Numbered from the stretch's first letter, positions 15,758 through 25,015 are shown. The stretch: 64,000 bases of DNA from Methylocystis iwaonis (GCF_027925385.1 NZ_AP027142.1:3124501-3188500); one strand, 5' to 3'. A program made the numbers and translations. The notes: generated by a model not told the origin, from the letters alone.

Positions 15758-15898
15758 GGCGTCCACTCCTGCCGCCGCCCCCCGAGGCGGACCGGGCAAG
15801 CCCCAAGAGCCTAGATGGGAGAGCCGCCAAAGCCGGCAAGAAAAGATCGCCTTGCGCCGCGTTTTTCGTTTAATTGAGCTTTGCAGGAGGAAATTGCC

Positions 15899-17197
15899 AT
15901 GGCCATCGAATCAAAACATCCTGAAACCCTTGCGCTTCATGCAGGCTGGCGCGCGGATAAGTCTACCGGCGCCGTCGCCGTTCCGATTTATCAAACAACG
16001 TCCTATCAATTCCGCGACGCCGAGCACGCCGCCAATCTTTTTGCGTTGAAGGAGCTCGGGCCGATCTACACCCGCATCGGCAATCCCACGACCGACGTTC
16101 TGGAAGCGCGCCTCGCCGCGCTCGAAGGCGGCGTCGCCGCGCTGGCGCTTTCCTCCGGCCAGGCGGCCTCGGCCTTCGCGATCCAGAACATCGCGCGCGT
16201 CGGCGACAATATCGTCTCCTCCACCGGTCTTTACGGCGGCACCTGGAATCTCTTCGCCAATACGCTGAAGGACCAGGGGATCGACGTGCGCTTCGTCGAT
16301 CCGGCCGACCCCGAGAATTTCCGCCGCGCGACGGACGAGCGCACCCGCGCCTATTACGCCGAGACGCTGCCCAACCCGAAGCTCGAAGTCTTCCCGATTG
16401 CGGAAGTGGCGGCGATCGGCCGCGAATATGGCGTTCCGCTCATCATGGACAATACGGCGGCGCCGCTTCTTGCGCGCCCCTTCGATCACGGCGCGGCGAT
16501 CGTCGTTTATTCCACGACGAAATATCTCGGCGGCCATGGCACGTCGATCGGCGGCGCCATCATCGACGGCGGCAATTTCGACTGGGAGAAGTTCCCGGCG
16601 CGCCAGCCGGCGCTCAACACGCCTGATCCGAGCTATCACGGCGCTGTGTGGGTCGAGGCGGTCAAGGCGCTCGGTCCCGTCGCCTATATCATCAAAGCGC
16701 GCACGACGCTGCTGCGCGATCTCGGCTCCGCGCCCTCGCCCTTCAACGCGTTTCTGACCTTGCAGGGAATCGAAACACTCACGCTGCGCATGGAGCGCCA
16801 TGTGAGCAACGCGCAAAAGGTCGCAGATTTCCTCGGCCAGCGTAGCGAGATCACGAAAGTCATCTACCCCTCGCATCAAAGCGGCGAAACACGCGCGCGC
16901 GCCGACAAATATCTCAAGGGTGGCTATGGCGCGCTCATCGGCTTCGAGCTCAAGGGCGGCGCCGACGCCGGCCGGCGTTTCATCGACGCGCTGGAGATGT
17001 TCTATCACGTCGCCAATATCGGCGACGCGCGCAGCCTCGCGATCCATCCCGCGACAACGACGCATTCGCAGCTCGGCGAGGAAGCGCAGCTCGCGAGCGG
17101 CGTGACGCCCGGCTATGTGCGGCTTTCGATCGGCCTCGAGCATATCGACGATATTCTCGCGGATTTGGAGAAAGGGCTAACAGCGGCAGGCGTTTGA
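15899..17197 (+). CDS. O-acetylhomoserine aminocarboxypropyltransferase-type PLP enzyme
   Basis: This enzyme makes homocysteine from O-acetylhomoserine and sulfide (direct sulfhydrylation, MetY type). The 432-residue protein belongs to the Cys/Met metabolism PLP family: SSGQAASAFAIQNIA and SSTGLYGGTWNLF at the phosphate site, and the PLP lysine in VVYSTTKYLGGHGTSIGG. The length and the segment NPKLEVFPIAEV fit MetY better than cystathionine synthases (about 380-400 residues). GCAGGAGG at 15883-15890 fixes ATG 15899. Cystathionine lyase activity cannot be ruled out by eye. No SAM riboswitch was seen upstream. Confidence 0.88.
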   Translation: MAIESKHPETLALHAGWRADKSTGAVAVPIYQTTSYQFRDAEHAANLFALKELGPIYTRIGNPTTDVLEARLAALEGGVAALALSSGQAASAFAIQNIARVGDNIVSSTGLYGGTWNLFANTLKDQGIDVRFVDPADPENFRRATDERTRAYYAETLPNPKLEVFPIAEVAAIGREYGVPLIMDNTAAPLLARPFDHGAAIVVYSTTKYLGGHGTSIGGAIIDGGNFDWEKFPARQPALNTPDPSYHGAVWVEAVKALGPVAYIIKARTTLLRDLGSAPSPFNAFLTLQGIETLTLRMERHVSNAQKVADFLGQRSEITKVIYPSHQSGETRARADKYLKGGYGALIGFELKGGADAGRRFIDALEMFYHVANIGDARSLAIHPATTTHSQLGEEAQLASGVTPGYVRLSIGLEHIDDILADLEKGLTAAGV

Positions 17198-17209
17198 CCC
17201 CCTCGACTT

Positions 17210-17332
17210 AGCGCCCCCTCCCCAGCCCTCCCCCACTTCGTGGGAGAGGGAGCAGAGTGTCGCCTTCATCGAGAATGCGGATCGCGAGCGTCCCCTCTCC
17301 CGCTTTAGCGGGGGAGGGACAGGGAGGGGGCT
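17210..17332. repeat. Complete palindromic extragenic repeat (C-rich/G-rich arms)
   Basis: The unit starts CCCCCTCCCCAGCCCTCCC, has an inner GAGAGGGAGCAGAGTGTCGC, and ends CGGGGGAGGGACAGGGAGG. It is the fullest uninterrupted copy of the repeat that hosts all three insertion sequences. The target position here is degenerate (ACTTCGTGG and GCTTTAGCG), and there is no insertion. Confidence 0.7.
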
Positions 17333-17333
17333 C

Positions 17334-17852
17334 TCACGACTTCACCTTCATCGGATACCCAGCCACAACCAGCGCCACATCCTTAGCGATCCGCGCGACC
17401 TCCTGATGCAGCAGGCCGGCCGCGTCGCGGAAGGCGCGGGCGAGCGCGTTTTCGGGCACGATCGACAGTCCCACCTCCGGCGACACCACAACCGTCGGCG
17501 CCTCGCGCGCTGATAAAGCGGCGACCAGGGCGGCGCGATCCGCAATAAGATCGGCTTCGACAAACATTCTGTTGGAGAGCCAGATGGCGAGGCAATCGAT
17601 CAGCAGCGGCAAATCCGCGGGCGCGGCGCTAATCGCCTCGGGCAAATGCTGCGGCGCCTCGACGGTGCGCCACTCGCCGCCACGACGCGCCTGATGCGTC
17701 GCGATGCGCGCGCGCATCTCATCGTCGAAGGCTTGCGCCGTCGCGATATAAGTCCACGGCCCGGGATGCGCCATCACGAGGCTTTCGGCATAGGCGCTCT
17801 TGCCCGAGCGCGCCCCGCCGAGGACGAAAGTGAGACGCGGATTCTCAATCAT
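17334..17852 (-). CDS. cobP: Adenosylcobinamide kinase / guanylyltransferase
   Basis: The bifunctional enzyme phosphorylates adenosylcobinamide and then adds GMP, two steps of the nucleotide-loop assembly of vitamin B12. The 172-residue protein has the P-loop GGARSGKSAYAE at residues 12-23, RRGGEWRTVEAP with the histidine-containing block just before it (ATHQARRGGEW), and VVSPEVGLSIVPENALARAFRD, all typical of CobP/CobU. It is the last of three B12 genes in this part, separated from cbiD by about 240 bases of repeats. Confidence 0.93.
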   Translation of the reverse strand: MIENPRLTFVLGGARSGKSAYAESLVMAHPGPWTYIATAQAFDDEMRARIATHQARRGGEWRTVEAPQHLPEAISAAPADLPLLIDCLAIWLSNRMFVEADLIADRAALVAALSAREAPTVVVSPEVGLSIVPENALARAFRDAAGLLHQEVARIAKDVALVVAGYPMKVKS

Positions 17853-17865
17853 CGCGCACTTCCAG

Positions 17866-18072
17866 TACGAGCGAAGCGAAGCAATCCAGCAGCCGCCGCG
17901 CGGAGGCTCTGGATTGCTTCGTCGCCTCCAGCTCCTCGCAATGACGGGCCCTTGCGGTCATGCCACCCGTCATTCCCGGCGGGCTGAAAGCCCGACCGGG
18001 AATCCAGAGCCACAAAAGCGCTGGTTCGGCCCTGGATTCCCGATCGCTCGCTTTGCGAGCGTCGGGAATGAC
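17866..18072. repeat. Two extragenic repeat units in tandem
   Basis: 17866-17946 is a somewhat decayed ATTGCGAGCG-type inverted pair. 17969-18072 is a second family: CATTCCCGGCGGGCTGAAAG ... CGAGCGTCGGGAATGAC, with inner AGCCACAAAAGCGCTGGTT. Both are found combined in the same order at several other intergenic sites. Confidence 0.8.
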
Positions 18073-18089
18073 ACCGAGAGAAATCCGTA

Positions 18090-19202
18090 TTAAACATGCT
18101 CGGCTCTTTTGAATCCGGTGCGCGCCAAAAGGCCGCCCTCGCGATCGAAGACGATCACTTCGACCTCTGTTTCGCTGGCGCCCAGCGTCTGCGCCGCGGT
18201 CGCATAGGCAAGCCTGGCGATTTCACTCGCGAGATCGACATGCGCGCGCTGCGCGATCTGCAACGCCTCCAACGCGCTGTTCGCTTCTTCGATTCTACGC
18301 GCAATCTCATCACTTGCGCCGGCCGCCCGCGCGCTCTGCGCGAGCCGCGCGAAATCCACGCTCGACCTGCCCGAATGCAAATCCAGCCGGCCCTGCGCGA
18401 GCTTGGTCATCTTCGCAAATCCACCGCCGATCGTTACGCGCGCCACCGGATGCGTGCGCAGATATTTCAAGAAACCGCCGACGAAATCGCCCATTTCGAT
18501 CAGCGCCGCCTCGGGAAGATCATAGAGCTTCTTCACAGCGGCTTCCGACGTCGAGCCTGTCGTTCCCGCAATATGCGTGAGCCCGCTCGCCCGCGCGACA
18601 TCGACGCCGCGATGGATGCTGTCGATCCAGGCCGCGCAGGAGAAAGGCGTGACGATGCCCGTCGTGCCGAGAATGGAGAGGCCGCCGATAATGCCCAGTC
18701 GCCCATTGAGCGTATGTTTCGCCATCTCCTCGCCGCCGGGAATGGAAATCTCGATTTCGGCGTCTGCGCCAACGCCGAGCCGCGAAGCAGCCTCCGCGAT
18801 CGTCTGGCGCATCATCTGGCGCGGCACGGGATTGATGGCGGGTTCGCCCGGCGGCAGCGGCAGGCCGGGACGCGTGATCACGCCCACGCCCTCCCCCGCC
18901 TTGAAAGACACTCCCGCGCCCGGCGCCGCGCGGCGGACAGTGGCGCGGATCAACGCGCCGTGGGTGACGTCCGGATCGTCGCCGGCGTCCTTCACCACCC
19001 CGGCGCGGGCGAAATCATCGCCGCGCGTAAACTCCGCCAGCGCGAAGGCGACGCGCTTGCCGGAGGGTAGAGCGATTTCCACAGGGTCCGGCGGCGGCGC
19101 GCCCGTGACAAGCGCTTGATAAGCCGCGCGCGCCGCCGCCGTGGCGCAGGCGCCGGTGGTCCAGCCCCGGCGCAGCGGGCGATCTTTTGGCGCGTCTGTC
19201 AT
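18090..19202 (-). CDS. cbiD: Cobalt-precorrin-5B C1-methyltransferase CbiD
   Basis: CbiD methylates C1 of the corrin ring in the B12 pathway. The 370-residue length is typical. The N-terminal LRRGWTTGACATAAARAAYQ is the family hallmark. Further blocks are PGLPLPPGEPAINPVPRQMM, NGRLGIIGGLSILGTTGIV and THIAGTTGSTSE. CbiD belongs to the anaerobic-type route, though many alphaproteobacteria combine it with other routes. The ATG at 19202 is well placed; the neighbouring PEBP gene is divergent, 92 bases away. Confidence 0.95.
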   Translation of the reverse strand: MTDAPKDRPLRRGWTTGACATAAARAAYQALVTGAPPPDPVEIALPSGKRVAFALAEFTRGDDFARAGVVKDAGDDPDVTHGALIRATVRRAAPGAGVSFKAGEGVGVITRPGLPLPPGEPAINPVPRQMMRQTIAEAASRLGVGADAEIEISIPGGEEMAKHTLNGRLGIIGGLSILGTTGIVTPFSCAAWIDSIHRGVDVARASGLTHIAGTTGSTSEAAVKKLYDLPEAALIEMGDFVGGFLKYLRTHPVARVTIGGGFAKMTKLAQGRLDLHSGRSSVDFARLAQSARAAGASDEIARRIEEANSALEALQIAQRAHVDLASEIARLAYATAAQTLGASETEVEVIVFDREGGLLARTGFKRAEHV

Positions 19203-19294
19203 GCGTCTTCTTTAGCAAGTCGCCGCGCAACGCGACACCGGCCGAACGATCCGCTAAAAGGAGCGCCGGTTTCATTCGACAGGGAGCTTGGCCC

Positions 19295-19852
19295 ATGAGA
19301 CGCAGCCTTTCGTCCTTCTTCGCCTTTGCGGCGCTTGCGGCGGCGGACGCCGGCGGCGCGCAGGCCTTCGAGCTGAAAAGCCCGGACATCGCCGAGGGCA
19401 AGACCATCGACATGACGCATGTCTACAACTCCTTCGGCTGCACGGGCGGCAATCTCTCGCCGGCGCTCAGCTGGAGCGATCCGCCGGCCGGCACGAAGAG
19501 CTTCGCCGTGCTCGTCCACGATCCCGACGCGCCGACGGGCGGCGCCGGTTTCTGGCACTGGCTCGTTGTCGATATTCCCCCGGATGTGCGCAGCCTCGAG
19601 CAGGGCGCCGGCGACGCCTCCGGCAAGAAGCTGCCGCCCGGCGCGCATCAGCTCGAAACCGACTTCGGCGAAAAGGCCTATGGCGGCCCCTGCCCGCCGC
19701 CCGGCAAGCCGCATCGCTACATTTTCACGGTCTATGCGCTGAAGATCGACAAGCTCGGCGACGCGGCGCACGGCCGCACGGCGGTCGCCGGCTTCACCAT
19801 CAACGGCAATGCGCTGGCCAAGGCGTCCATCACTGGGCTGTTCGGGCGGTAA
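19295..19852 (+). CDS. YbhB/YbcL-type PEBP protein, exported
   Basis: The 185-residue protein has a signal peptide (MRRSLSSFFAFAALAAADAGGAQA) and the PEBP ligand-site blocks SWSDPPAGTKSFAVLVHDPD, GGAGFWHWLVVDIP and GPCPPPGKPHRYIFTVYAL. Relatives such as YbhB are called Raf kinase inhibitor-like, but their bacterial ligand is unknown. It lies between B12 genes with no evident link to the pathway. ATG 19295 is preceded by AGGGAG and starts the signal peptide, so the in-frame codon at 19187 is rejected. Confidence 0.9.
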   Translation: MRRSLSSFFAFAALAAADAGGAQAFELKSPDIAEGKTIDMTHVYNSFGCTGGNLSPALSWSDPPAGTKSFAVLVHDPDAPTGGAGFWHWLVVDIPPDVRSLEQGAGDASGKKLPPGAHQLETDFGEKAYGGPCPPPGKPHRYIFTVYALKIDKLGDAAHGRTAVAGFTINGNALAKASITGLFGR

Positions 19853-19868
19853 AGGGCGTGGCGCATCC

Positions 19869-20058
19869 GTCATTGCGCGCGAAGCGAAGCAATCCAGAGC
19901 GCCATCTCGGCTCCTGGATTGCTTCGTCGCTTCCGCTCCTCGCAATGACGGGGTTGTCATTCCTGGCGGGCCGAAGGCCTGACCGGGAATCCAGGGCGAC
20001 CGCGCGCGCCTTCGGCTCTCGATTCCCGATCGCCCGCCTCGCGCGCGTCGGGAATGAC
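19869..20058. repeat. Two extragenic repeat units in tandem
   Basis: 19869-19951 is an ATTGCG...CGCAATGACG inverted pair. 19956-20058 is a CATTCCTGGCGGGCC ... GCGTCGGGAATGAC unit. This is the same order as at 17866-18072. The end of the second unit lies 34 bases from the cobD start. Confidence 0.8.
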
Positions 20059-20092
20059 AGGGTCGTCGTCATGCGCCGTTGCTGACGACTGC

Positions 20093-21052
20093 ATGACCAA
20101 CCCCGCCACCGCGCTGCTCGCGCTCGCCATCGAAGCTCTCTGCGGCTATCCGGACCCGCTCTTCCGCCGCGTCGGCCACCCTGTCACATGGGCGGGCGCG
20201 CTCATCCTAGCGCTCGACAAGCGCCTCAATCTCGAAAGCGACCCTTTCGCCCTGCGCCGCGCCAAGGGCGCCGTCGCGCTCGTCGCGCTCGCCGCGACCG
20301 CGCTCGTCGCCGGTTCGATTATCGAAAACCTCGCCCTCTCGCTCCCTTACGGCTGGATCGCGCTTGCCGTCCTCGCTTCGAGCCTCCTCGCGCAAAGGAG
20401 CCTTTACGCCCATGTGGCGGATGTCGCGCGCGGGCTTTCCCGCTCGCTCGACGATGGCCGCCGCGAGGTCGGTAAAATTGTGGGCCGCGACGTTACCCTG
20501 CTCGACGAAGCCGGCGTCGCCCGCGCGGCGATCGAAAGTCTCGCCGAAAATTTCTCCGATGGCGTCGTGGCGCCGGCGCTGTTTCTCGCGCTCTTCGGCC
20601 TGCCCGGCGCGCTGCTCTACAAGGCCGTCAACACCGCCGACAGCATGATCGGCCACAAATCCGCGCGCTATTTCGCTTTCGGTTGGGCGGCGGCCCGCTG
20701 CGACGATCTTTTCAACCTGATGCCCGCCCGCATGGCGGCGGGGCTAATCGTCGCAGCCGCATGGGCGACCGGCGCGCCGGCGCGGGACGCCTATGAGACC
20801 GCCTTGCGCGACGCCTCCAAGCACGCCTCGCCCAATGCCGGCTGGCCGGAGGCGGCGATGGCCGGCGCCTTGGGACTTTCGCTCGGCGGTCCGCGCCGCT
20901 ATCACGACCTCGAAATCGCCGGCGCCACGCTGGGAAGCGGACGGCGCGACGCGACGGCTGGCGATATTTTTCGCGCACTGAGGATTTACAAGGCTGCGCT
21001 GGCCATGCTTTGGCTTATTATGGTCGTCGGCGCCCTCGCGGGCGCTAGATAG
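20093..21052 (+). CDS. cobD: Adenosylcobinamide-phosphate synthase (CobD/CbiB)
   Basis: This inner-membrane enzyme attaches aminopropanol (or its phosphate) to adenosylcobyric acid. The 319-residue protein has several hydrophobic segments (AKGAVALVALAATALVAGS, YGWIALAVLASSLLA, ALFLALFGLPGALLY) and the conserved SLAENFSDGVVAPALF and YKAVNTADSMIGHKS blocks. ATG 20093 begins MTNPATALLALAIEALCGYPD, which matches the family start. The gene faces away from cbiD and cobP, so the three are not one operon. Confidence 0.93.
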   Translation: MTNPATALLALAIEALCGYPDPLFRRVGHPVTWAGALILALDKRLNLESDPFALRRAKGAVALVALAATALVAGSIIENLALSLPYGWIALAVLASSLLAQRSLYAHVADVARGLSRSLDDGRREVGKIVGRDVTLLDEAGVARAAIESLAENFSDGVVAPALFLALFGLPGALLYKAVNTADSMIGHKSARYFAFGWAAARCDDLFNLMPARMAAGLIVAAAWATGAPARDAYETALRDASKHASPNAGWPEAAMAGALGLSLGGPRRYHDLEIAGATLGSGRRDATAGDIFRALRIYKAALAMLWLIMVVGALAGAR

Positions 21053-21199
21053 TCTGTTTTTCAAGGATAAACGCGAGATCCTTTCCCCCGGACAACCGGA
21101 TGGAGCTCGCCCTTTCATTTTCCCGGAATTCGAATATGTTAAGGGGTATTGTGCAGCGCAACATAACGGAGGCGTAGAAGCGCCGGGAGACGCGTAATT

Positions 21200-22456
21200 A
21201 TGGACCGTATGTCGTACCAGGTTTATGAGATGCTGCATCTGGCCTTCGCGCCTGCGCGCGCGGCGACCGACGCCCTGCTCCATACGATCAAGAGCCCTTT
21301 AAACCCATTTTCGCATACGTCCTTCGGGCGCAGCATCGCCGCCTCCGCCGAGCTCTTCGAGCGCATGACGCGCCGCTACGGCAAGCCCCTCTTCGGACTC
21401 GATACGACGACCATCGACGGCGTCGAGGTCTCGATCGTCGAGGAGCATGTCTGGATGAAGCCCTTCTGCGGCCTGCTGCATTTCAAGCGGGCCTTCGAGG
21501 GCGAGGAGCCGAAGCAATCGAAGCTGCTGATCGTCGCGCCCATGTCCGGCCATTACGCCACGCTGCTGCGCGGCACGGTCGAAGCCTTTCTGCCGACCCA
21601 CGACGTCTACATCACCGACTGGGCCGACGCGCGCACCGTGCCGCTGATCGACGGCGGGTTCGATCTCGACGATTACATCGATTATCTCGAGGACATGCTG
21701 CGCCATCTGGCGCAGGACGGCCAGCCGGTGCATACGCTCGGCGTCTGCCAGGCCTCTGTCCCGCTGATCTGCGCCATCGCCGCGTTGGAAGCGGCGAATG
21801 ACCCCGCCGCGCCGGACTCGATGGTGCTGATGGGCGGCCCGATCGACCCGCGCGTCAATCCGACGGCCGTGAACCAGCTCGCCGAGAAGCGCGGCATCGA
21901 CTGGTTCCGTCGGCACTGCATCCACACCGTGCCCTTCCCGCATGCCGGCATGGGCCGCGAGGTCTATCCGGGCTTCCTGCAGCTTTCGGGCTTCATGGCG
22001 ATGAACATCGAGCGCCATGTCTCGGCGCATCTCGAAATGTTCAACCATCTCGTCGAAGGCGACGGCGACTCGGCCGAAAAGCACCGCGATTTCTATGATG
22101 AATATCTCGCGGTGATGGACCTCACCGCCGAATTCTATTTGCAGACGGTCGAGCACGTCTTCATCCGGCACGAGGTGCCGCTCGGCCTGTTGCGCCATCG
22201 CGGCGAGCTTATCGACCTCGCGGCGATCCGCCGCACGGCGCTGCTGACCGTCGAGGGCGAGAAAGACGATATTTCAGGCGTCGGCCAGACTTTTGCGGCG
22301 CAGGCGCTCTGCCCCGGCATCCCCGATGCGCGTAAGGCGCATCATCTGCAACTGGGCGTCGGCCATTACGGCGTCTTCAACGGCTCGCGCTTCCGCCGCG
22401 ACATCGCGCCGCGCATCTGCGCCTTCACGAGCGAAATCGAGAAAGTCGAAGCCTGA
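21200..22456 (+). CDS. phaZ: Intracellular polyhydroxyalkanoate depolymerase PhaZ
   Basis: The enzyme mobilises stored polyhydroxybutyrate granules. The 418-residue protein has the alpha/beta-hydrolase fold. The nucleophile lies in the lipase-box-like GVCQAS, where cysteine replaces serine as in PhaZ1-type enzymes. Family blocks are the N-terminal YQVYEMLHLAFAPARAATD, APMSGHYATLLRGTVEAFL and YITDWADARTVP. A C-terminal histidine is in LGVGHYGVFNGSRFR. GGAGGCG precedes the start. The 147 bases upstream carry a short AT-richer stretch that may hold a promoter. Confidence 0.93.
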   Translation: MDRMSYQVYEMLHLAFAPARAATDALLHTIKSPLNPFSHTSFGRSIAASAELFERMTRRYGKPLFGLDTTTIDGVEVSIVEEHVWMKPFCGLLHFKRAFEGEEPKQSKLLIVAPMSGHYATLLRGTVEAFLPTHDVYITDWADARTVPLIDGGFDLDDYIDYLEDMLRHLAQDGQPVHTLGVCQASVPLICAIAALEAANDPAAPDSMVLMGGPIDPRVNPTAVNQLAEKRGIDWFRRHCIHTVPFPHAGMGREVYPGFLQLSGFMAMNIERHVSAHLEMFNHLVEGDGDSAEKHRDFYDEYLAVMDLTAEFYLQTVEHVFIRHEVPLGLLRHRGELIDLAAIRRTALLTVEGEKDDISGVGQTFAAQALCPGIPDARKAHHLQLGVGHYGVFNGSRFRRDIAPRICAFTSEIEKVEA

Positions 22457-22705
22457 AGGGGACCGCGCGCCTTCAGGCGCGCTAAAGAAAGGGCAGCGAG
22501 CCTGAAGGCTCGCCAGCTTTTCGATAAACCTCCGAGGCGGCCTCGTCCTTCGAGACGCGAGCGTCGCTCGCTCCTCACGATGAGGCCTAAGTGTTTGGCG
22601 CAGATGCAGAAGCCCCTCATGCTGAGGGGCCTGCGCAGCAGGCGTCTCGAAGCACGAAGGGCGTCAACGGCCCCAGTCTCCGGCGAGCCTGAAGGCTCGT
22701 GGTCC
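22457..22705. repeat. Composite of two extragenic repeat families
   Basis: 22457-22517 and 22677-22705 hold GCGAGCC...GGCTCGC hairpins like the one at 6250. Between them, 22535-22662 is a unit starting GCGGCCTCGTCCTTCGAGAC and ending GTCTCGAAGCACGAAGGG, with inner CCTAAGTGTTTGGCGCAG. That unit recurs at 28642-28768. One family therefore seems inserted inside the other. Confidence 0.7.
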
Positions 22706-22717
22706 CCGCTGCGCCGC

Positions 22718-23773
22718 TTACAACGTCGGCGTCAGCCCTGCTTTGAGGTTTTCGCGGGCGAGACCAAGGAGCAGATTTTTCGTCTGCTCATCCGCAATCC
22801 ACGCATCGACGCGCGCATTGGAGAGCCGCTCTGGGCCCGCCTTTTCATAGGTCTTGAACGACGCCGTGAGATATTGCGGCAGGTTGAGAAAATCGCCGAC
22901 CGAATTGGCGAGATGGTGGTTCTGCAGCTTGAACAGATAGCCGCCCTGCGCGCCGAACACTTTGGCGATTCCCGGATAGACCGGGAAGATTTCAGCGCGC
23001 GCGAGGTCGTGGATTTCGTAATAGCTGAAATCCGTCGACGGCGGCTTCAGGCCGACTTTCTCCCACATCCGCCGCGCAATATCGAAGAGCACGAAGCTCT
23101 TGGGATGCAAGATGCTGTACATGAAGACGCCGCGGCGCGCCCATTTCATGAGGTCTTCCGAGAGATCGACGCCGAAACGCGCTTTCGACGTCTCGAGCAG
23201 CTCTCGCGCAGCGTCGTTCCAGACATCGAAATAGCCCAGGGCCTGAAAGACATTCTCATTGAACAGCGCCCGCGCTTCGTCGACCGAAAGCCCCGCGCGG
23301 TAGGCGAAAAGGGCGAGCGCCGAATGATAGGGCCCGACCGGCCCGAAGATGAAGCCGTGCAGCGGCTGCGATTTGTCCTCGATATAGATGAGGTCGGGAT
23401 GAAACGCCGCGAAACTGATCGCGGGCGTCAGCGTCGTCTTCGGCAGGCGGCTGCGCAGCTCCTCCGAATCTCCACCGCCGCGCAAATGGCCGGCGAGAAA
23501 ATCATGCGTGAAGATGTAATCATACGTATCCAGCGTCTTGACCAGAAGGTCCATCGAGGCCTTGGCGTGGCCGATCGCCGAGAAGTGATCGACCACGGCG
23601 CTCGGATTCATGACCTTCATCGCATAGGCGATCCCGAATGCCTGACAATTGCCGATAACGGCGATTCGCGGCCCCGTGGCGCGGATAACGCGGCCCGTCA
23701 GCTTGGCGATGTGCGGCTCGACCGCATATTGGCGCCAGGTGCGGAAAATCTGCTTGTCGATTTGAGATAACAT
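22718..23773 (-). CDS. WcbI-family polysaccharide biosynthesis protein
   Basis: WcbI was named from a capsule locus of Burkholderia, where it is needed for capsule production; its exact reaction is uncertain. This 351-residue protein carries the family's IAVIGNCQAFGIAYAMKV near the N-terminus, with the GNCQ motif, then HDFLAGHLRGG and PAISFAAFHPDLIY. The C-terminal half is less conserved. ATG 23773 is chosen; GTG 23785 and TTG 23833 are in-frame alternatives. It is divergent from the GSCFA gene, 177 bases away, and the two families often occur together near polysaccharide genes. Confidence 0.8.
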   Translation of the reverse strand: MLSQIDKQIFRTWRQYAVEPHIAKLTGRVIRATGPRIAVIGNCQAFGIAYAMKVMNPSAVVDHFSAIGHAKASMDLLVKTLDTYDYIFTHDFLAGHLRGGGDSEELRSRLPKTTLTPAISFAAFHPDLIYIEDKSQPLHGFIFGPVGPYHSALALFAYRAGLSVDEARALFNENVFQALGYFDVWNDAARELLETSKARFGVDLSEDLMKWARRGVFMYSILHPKSFVLFDIARRMWEKVGLKPPSTDFSYYEIHDLARAEIFPVYPGIAKVFGAQGGYLFKLQNHHLANSVGDFLNLPQYLTASFKTYEKAGPERLSNARVDAWIADEQTKNLLLGLARENLKAGLTPTL

Positions 23774-23950
23774 ACGGTCATTCACCAGTTTCGCCGGGGC
23801 GCGTCCCGTCTTCCGGCCCTGGGCTGGTGACAAGAGGCGGCGCCGCGTCTATGGTCCGCTCACACGCAACGGCGCGCCATATGCGCAACGAAGACGAGCG
23901 CTACGAGGTCCGTTTGCGAAGATCGATTCGAATCGACGAGGAGTTTGCCC

Positions 23951-25015
23951 TTGGCAGACAACCCCTATAGCTCCCTACCCGACCATCGCTTCTGGCGCAA
24001 GGCTGTGACCGGACTGCCGCCCTTCGCCATCGACCCGGTGATTTCCATGCCCTTCAAGATCGCCCGCGAAGATCGCGTGGCGACAGCGGGAAGCTGCTTT
24101 GCGCAGGAAATCGCCCATCGCCTGCAGACGAGCGGCTACACCTATTATCTCGCCGAAAAACCGCCGCAGGGGATGTCGGCCGAGGAAGCGCTGCGGCGCA
24201 ACTACTCGATGTATTCCTGCCGCTACGGCAATCTCTACACGACCGCGCAATTGCGGCAGTTGATCGAGCGCGTCTATGGGCGTTTCACGCCGTCGCTCGA
24301 TTACTGGAATCGCCCGGAGGACGGCCGCTTTGTCGACCCCTTCCGCCCGCGCATCGAGCCGGACGCCTATGAGACGGTCGAGGCGATGCGCGCCGATCGC
24401 GAAAGCCATTTCGCCGCCGTGCGTCACATGCTGGAGACGATGGACGTTTTCGTCTTCACCTTCGGCCATACCGAGACCTGGCGCCACAAGGCGGATGGCG
24501 CGATCTTGCAGCTCGCGCCCGGCGTCGCCGGCGGGACATGGGACGAAAACGTCTACGAGTTCTACAATATGACGGTGAGCGAAGTCGTGCGCGACTTCCT
24601 CGCCGCCGTGGATCGCATTCGCGAGGTCAATCCGAAAGTCCGCATCATCCTGAGCGTGTCGCCGGTCGGGATCATCGCGACCTACGAAGACCGGCACGTC
24701 GCCGTCTCCAATGTGGCCGTCAAATCTATTTTGCGGGCGGCGGCGGACGAGGTCGTGCGGGCGCGCCCGAACATCGCCTATTTCCCCTCCTTTGATCTCG
24801 TGAACATCTCCCCCAATACGGGACGCTTCTATCGCGACGATACGCGGCGCATCAATGCGCATGGCATCGACCGCACAATGAAGATGTTCTTCGATCACTT
24901 CACCGACAAGGCGCGCGAGGAGGAAGCGATTCGTTCGCTGAAATTCGACGTCGCGGCGGAAGCCGAAGCCAGCGCCCGCGTCGTCTGCGACGAGGAGGCG
25001 ATCGAGTCTGCGTGA
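23951..25015 (+). CDS. GSCFA-domain protein, putative polysaccharide-modifying esterase-like
   Basis: The 354-residue protein contains the family-naming motif in RVATAGSCFAQEIAHRL, with a serine in GDSx-like position. FVFTFGHTETWRHK and RIILSVSPVG are later blocks of the SGNH-like fold. Family members are linked to surface polysaccharide genes; the substrate is unknown. The start is taken as TTG 23951 because GAGGAG at 23938-23943 is 7 bases before it; TTG 23945 is too close. The C-terminus is alanine/glutamate-rich. It is divergent from the wcbI-like gene. Confidence 0.82.
   Translation: MADNPYSSLPDHRFWRKAVTGLPPFAIDPVISMPFKIAREDRVATAGSCFAQEIAHRLQTSGYTYYLAEKPPQGMSAEEALRRNYSMYSCRYGNLYTTAQLRQLIERVYGRFTPSLDYWNRPEDGRFVDPFRPRIEPDAYETVEAMRADRESHFAAVRHMLETMDVFVFTFGHTETWRHKADGAILQLAPGVAGGTWDENVYEFYNMTVSEVVRDFLAAVDRIREVNPKVRIILSVSPVGIIATYEDRHVAVSNVAVKSILRAAADEVVRARPNIAYFPSFDLVNISPNTGRFYRDDTRRINAHGIDRTMKMFFDHFTDKAREEEAIRSLKFDVAAEAEASARVVCDEEAIESA

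Noticed and set aside
15758..15898. SAM-type riboswitch ahead of the O-acetylhomoserine sulfhydrylase-type gene
   Set aside because: The leader is only about 100 bases and shows neither the SAM-II pseudoknot text nor a clear SAM/SAH core. Nothing beyond the ribosome-binding site is supportable.
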